From the NCBI GenBank assembly GCA_002007465.1, contig LNAC01000377.1, forward strand, positions 1,041,349 to 1,105,348: 64,000 nt of DNA, given 5' to 3'. The translations under genes were made by a program, and so were the position numbers. This DNA comes from Ailurus styani. Its lineage: Eukaryota; Chordata; Mammalia; Carnivora; Ailuridae. The notes below the pieces were generated by a model. It had not been told where the DNA came from and ran no database searches. It saw only the letters and a list, made by a program, of their open reading frames with translations. Below are positions 55,001 through 61,000 of this stretch, one piece after another (within the stretch, counting starts at the first letter, position 1; each line of letters begins with the position of its first letter).

Positions 55001-58000
55001 GGTGATGCAGTCATAAAAAGTATCTTAATGCATTTTTTACATCTATTTTTGCAAGTATAAATGTCAGTGAATGACTCCTAGGATAAAATTAGGAGACACA
55101 AGTAACAATTATAAAAAGAGGAAAGACATACGCTCAGGGGCATGTAGCACATTCCTCCTGATCTCTTTTCAGAAATACTTTAAGCTGCGTCCACGTAATA
55201 CATACATCTGCAAATTCACATCTAAATTACTATTATTTACATTTGAAAAAAGTGTCATGAAGTCAATGCAATAAGGTGCCTGGGTGGCTCAGATGGTTAA
55301 GCGTCTGCCTTTGGCTCAGGTCATGATCCCAGGGTCCTGGGATTGAGTCCTGCTTCGGGCTCCCTACTCAGTGGGGAGCCTGCTTCTCCCTCTGCCTCTC
55401 TGTCTCTCATGAATAAATAAATAAAATCTTAAAAAAAAAAAAAGAATTCAATGCAATAGGTAACATAGTTCTCCAAAGGAAACTAGGACTTAATATATCA
55501 AATAAAGCATTCTGCTAAAAAACAAAAGTAAACAAATGGCCTGCAGACAGACAAAACTCCCAAAATCATAAACCACCCCAATTGTTAAAACTGGCTAGAA
55601 ATACTGCAAATAATAAGCTTCTGTATCCCTACATGTTTTAATGGTACAAAGGGCAACAGACCTCCATCCAACCCTTTGCCTAGTATAGTTCCCTCTAAAT
55701 CTCTGCTGCTTACTATTCAGAACCACTTACATTTTCAAAATTATTTTGAATGGAATCAATGCAGGTCATAAATCCTGTGAACTTTTATACTGTAATACAG
55801 TATATTGCTGTTTTTATGTACCTAGTGGCCTCCTAGAAACTATTACTGTCCAACAAGGGTTTACAGTATTATGTACAAAGCACTCTGTTAGGTATTATGT
55901 GGGCTATGAAATAGATAAAATACATGATTTATCCCATTATGGAGATTACATATGGAGATATATCCCTATCTATCTCTATCAGAGATTAAATTATATGTAA
56001 ATAACTCCAGGACATTAGGTAGAAGGATAATTGGGAGAATAAGCAAGACTATGGGCAATTCCAAGAAGGCAAAGAAACCAATTTGTTTGAAATACAAACT
56101 TCAAACAGTGTGAAAGCCTTTAGAGTTCAGAGATACATAAAATATACTCCTTTCTTTCAAGGCACTGGCTTTAATCAGGACTGGAAGCTTTAATCCTAGA
56201 AGACTGTGAATGCCAGGCTAGGGAGTTTGGGCTTTATTCTGATGGAAGTGGATATCCCCTTGAAGGCTTTTTTTTTTTTTTTTTTTTTTTTTTAAGGAGC
56301 TGGGGAGGACAGCTATGATATGTTGAAACACCAGCTACAATGTTGTTTCAATATTCTATTCCCAGAGAATAATAATGGCTTGAACTAGGAGTATAGAGAA
56401 AAGATATAAGATCTTACAAGGAGAGAGTCAATGGGGTTAAAAAGAAAAAGCAGGGCGCCTGAGTGGCTCAGTGGGTTAATGCCTCTGCTTTCGGCTCAGG
56501 TCATGATCTCAGGGTCCTGGGATCGAGGCCCGCGTCGGGCTCCCTGCTCAGCGGGGAGCCTGCTTCCCCCTCTCTCTCTCTGCCTGCCTCTCTGCCTCCT
56601 TGTGATCTCTCTCCCTCTGTGAAATAAATAAATAAAATCTTTAAAAAAAAAAAAAAAAAAGAAAAAAAAAAGAAAAAGCAATTGAAGATAACTTGAGGGA
56701 TTCCAGTCTAGTGTCATTCATAAGACAGGCATTTATGAGTTTGGTTCTAAATTTATACTTCAGTCGTCACCAGGATGCAGAGATTCATCCTGGCGACGTG
56801 TCTAGAAGTCGTGAGTGACAACTTAGATTTGAAGGCTATCTTCCCAGGGTTGACTAGTTAACAGGTCTGGGAAGGAAAGCAATTACCAGGATAAGTGTGG
56901 AAAGAGAAGAGAAGAGGACCACACACATGAATAACCAAGGTTCTTAATGGAGGGAGGGGGGCGGAGAGGGAAGGTAAGAGAGGATAAGGTCATGCATGAG
57001 GCCAAGGTGGAGTCATAAGGAGGTAGTGTCACAATACTAGGTGCTGCAGGGCAGTCAAAGGGAATAAGTACTGAGAAAAGGCCATTAAGATTTAGATATT
57101 ATGAGATCCTAGTGCTCTTTTAAAGATCAGTTTCACTAGAATGGAAGAAGTAGAGACAAGAGTACAGTTAATGATTGGGGGAATGAGAATAAACTATACA
57201 TTCAAAAATTTGCGTGCCTACAAGAGAAGATAGGAACTCAAGGGGATACATTAAGTTACAGGATTATGACACATATTTTACAATCACAAAATAAGTTTTT
57301 AAAGATAAAGTGCTAAATGTTACACTTCTTTGCTTACCTGGTAAAGATGAATTCATACAACTCCAAATTTCAACCTAAAATTGTAATCACCAAAAGGCTT
57401 TTATATAACCAGTTACTAAATATGACAATATATACAGAAATTATATACAGCCCATTTGATTATGTTGGTCTCTATGTAGTCAGTGTTCTAAGACTACGTT
57501 GAGTATCAAGCAGCTATTGAGGGAAGAAAAAATAAAACTGAGATGCAAATATATTGCTTGCTCTCCTCCCATTTTCCCATCTAAGAGCACTAATGATGAG
57601 TCTGGGTACTCAGGATGCTTATTGGAATCACCATTTCTAAGCACAAAGACAAAAGTGTCTATAGAGCAAGTAAAGGTAAATGTGATGGTCAGAATTGTTT
57701 GATCAAATTTCCCCCCTCACATAATGCAAGCCACCACATCTAAAAAGTCTGTCTCATGTAAGCTCATATTCTGTAGCCTGGCCCACCAGAATCCTGAACA
57801 CTGAGGATGGACCTAGCACTAGAAACATTTTAAGTTACATGATTCAGACAGGCAAGCAATATATCTACAGTAGACCAAAAAATGGGAAGATAGGAATAAT
57901 GAGAAGTCATACATTTCCCCTATCCCAAATTTAACTTTTCAAAATCAAAATAAATATAAGATATAGTTGTTATGGTTTTCATAACATTTCAAAATAAGTA

Positions 58001-61000
58001 AAATTCCAAATTCCAGATAAACAGTTATAATGAAATCTAAAGACTGTAATACATTTATATATTTAATATTATTTTTATACCTACATCATAGGATAAACAA
58101 TAAAAGACGAAAGACAATACTCTACCTAGCAATCTGTGTGATGATCTTTTTAAAATACCTAGTTAAATCTAACATTTTAATCTGGTCACAAGCCCAAATC
58201 ATTTTGAAAATTTTCCTGAATCTAGAAGTTAACTCATTAGATGGCTTCATTCAGACAAAAGCTTTAAGTTAAATAAAACCTACCATTGTTTCAGGGCAAT
58301 AATCTGGAGCTCGCTGTAGCAGATGCTTTAGTCGGGATTCACTTTTTGAGGAGAATATCTATTTGACCAAAAAAAAAAAAAAATTTTTTTTTGTGGGATT
58401 TTTCTGCAAGAAATAAGAAGAGGTAAAATTTGTTGTCCTCTATACTTATCAGTTGTCTAGAATATTTTCCAACTTCTTTTATAAATGCAAAACCTTTGGA
58501 AAGATCTAAATTAAGCTGAGGTAACATCTCTTAAACAGTTGGTTAGTTTGGCAAATAATCAAGAAAGTCCATCTTTGCAAGTCTAGACCCTTTTCTAATG
58601 ACCAAAAATGGAAAAAACCACTCTACCAAATCTGTTAGAGGACAAAGGAGAAAAAGAAGAAAACAGAAAAGAAAAAAAGGTAAGTTTATTCTAAACTGTT
58701 CTACAAACTGCTTTTAGTTAACTGACAACAATATAAAACATTACATCATACCCTTGTTAGTGAAGAACAAATCTGTGAATAGCACTATGGCATAAACTTC
58801 CGTAAAATACCATTAATAGAGACAAAGCCATTTTTAATAAAGATGCTGAGGAGCTGATCTGGCTAACTGGCTCTCTTCCAAATAGAATTTTAATTAATGC
58901 AATTACAATTTGATGTCTCAGTAAATTATAAGCCATTATATATGAGATAGAACTTCATGGTTACCTGCAAATAGTCAAGAGTGTGAAATCCATGAATGCT
59001 AAGGACAATGAAAAAGGATTTATCTCCAGTTAGTTTTAGTAGCCATTTTTCTCCCAAACTACCAACTACAGTTAATAAGTGATGAGAGCTAAAGTATCAC
59101 CATTTTGCAACCACTAGTGAATTAATGCATTTAGACAATTATCAATAATGACTATAATGTTAATTACAAAAAGAGGCAATCACACACAATAACATTATGA
59201 GTAAGACCTGCTGAACAAACAAAACCAAAATAAAGCAAAACCTAACCTGAATCCAGTCAAGCCTCTGGACCTGTCTCTTTAGGTTACTATTAGCCATGTG
59301 TGGCTATCTAAATTTAACCTTAAATCAATTAAGATTAAATAAAATTTAAAATTCAGTTCCTCAAACTCTCTTTCTCCTCAACCTCTTTAAACAAATTTCT
59401 ATTTTTTTATTAATTATATATAATTCAGGGGTACAGGTCTATGGATCATCAGTCTTACACAATTCACAACACTCACCATAGCACATACTCTTGCCAATGT
59501 CCATCACCCAGTCACCCTATCCCTCCCCTTCCACCCCCCAGCAACCCTCAGTTTGTTTCCTGAGATTAAGAGTCTTTTATGGTTTGTCTCCCTCCCTGGT
59601 CCCATCTTGCTTCATTTTTCCCTCCCTTTCCCCCACCACCCCCCGCCCTGCTTCTCAAATTCCTCATATCAGATAGATCATATGATAATTATCTTTCTCT
59701 GACTGACTTATTTTGCTTAGAATACCCTCTAGCTCCATCCACGTTGTTGCAAATGGCAAGATTTCAGGTTTTTGATAGCTGCATAGTATTCCATTGTATA
59801 TATACACCGCATCTTCTTTATCCATTCATTTGTCTTTAAACACATTTCAAATGTTCACTTGGCACATTTAGCTAGTGGCTACCATACTGGATCACACAGA
59901 TACAGAACTTTTTCATTACGGCAGAAAGCTCTATTGGATAGCTCTGCTCTAAATCTACCTACAATTACTAAGAAATGTAGAGGAAAGAGGAACACATTAA
60001 ATGGTACCATAGAGTTGCAGATAGCATAATTCAGATTGTGAGAAACTGTAGGATAAATGATCAGATTTGTTCATCAAATAAGCAAAGTAGGAAAGCAGTG
60101 TTTCAGCTCCCTTATGATGACACCATCTAAGAGCCATTTTTGCTTTTAAAAGCTGTTGTTCTACAATACATTTCCAGAAAACTTAATTTGCTACAGTGTT
60201 TTGACATGAATTCATGTACTTAGATGAGCTGAGTCACTATCTTGTTTTATAATTAAAGAGTTATCTTGCAAAATCTTTTTAAATTCAAAATACTGTTTGA
60301 GGGGTGCCTCGGTGGTTCAGTTGGTTGAGCTTAGCTAACTCCTGGTTTTGCCTCTGGTTGTGGGATCCAGCCCCTAACCCCGCATTGCACTCCACACTCA
60401 GCAAGGAGTCTGCTTATCCCTCCCCCTCTGCACCTCCTCCACACCTCCCCCGCTTCCCCCACAACCCCCACCGCTCACGCATGCATGGGCTCTCTCTCTC
60501 AAATAAATAAATAAATAAAATCCTTATTTATAAATAAATAAATTCATAATATTGTTTGAGAGAAGTTTTAATTCCAGTTAGGTAGCTCTCTAAATTTTAG
60601 GAAGTGACAAAATACACATTATTGAAAACTCTTCAAAAGATATTTGAGGCTGTTTGTTCTCAAGTGCCAAGGCCAGAACTGCACAACCAAGGTGATGAAA
60701 GAAAGTTAAGGCTTTATGAACAGATATTGTCTCAGTGGAACTTGACTTAAAAGGCTCAATCAGAAAAATTCAAACCTACAGAAAAGTTTTAAGAATAGTA
60801 TATAATACTCACATGGTCTTCGTCTACTCCTTATTAACATTTTGCAACATTTGCTTTAACTCTCTCTACATATACAGATATTATTGTTATTTTGAAGAAA
60901 CATTTTAGGATTTATTACAGACATGGTCATTCATTACAAATCCCAGCATGTATCTCCCAAAAACAAGGACACTGTCCTACGTCACTGCAATATAATCACC

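Larger units (their letters stand above)
54158..57337 (-). other. RECK intron 4
   Basis: 3.18 kb with three CAN SINEs, all on the plus strand, and a poly(T) run at 56270-56293. The rest is unique. Confidence 0.8.
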
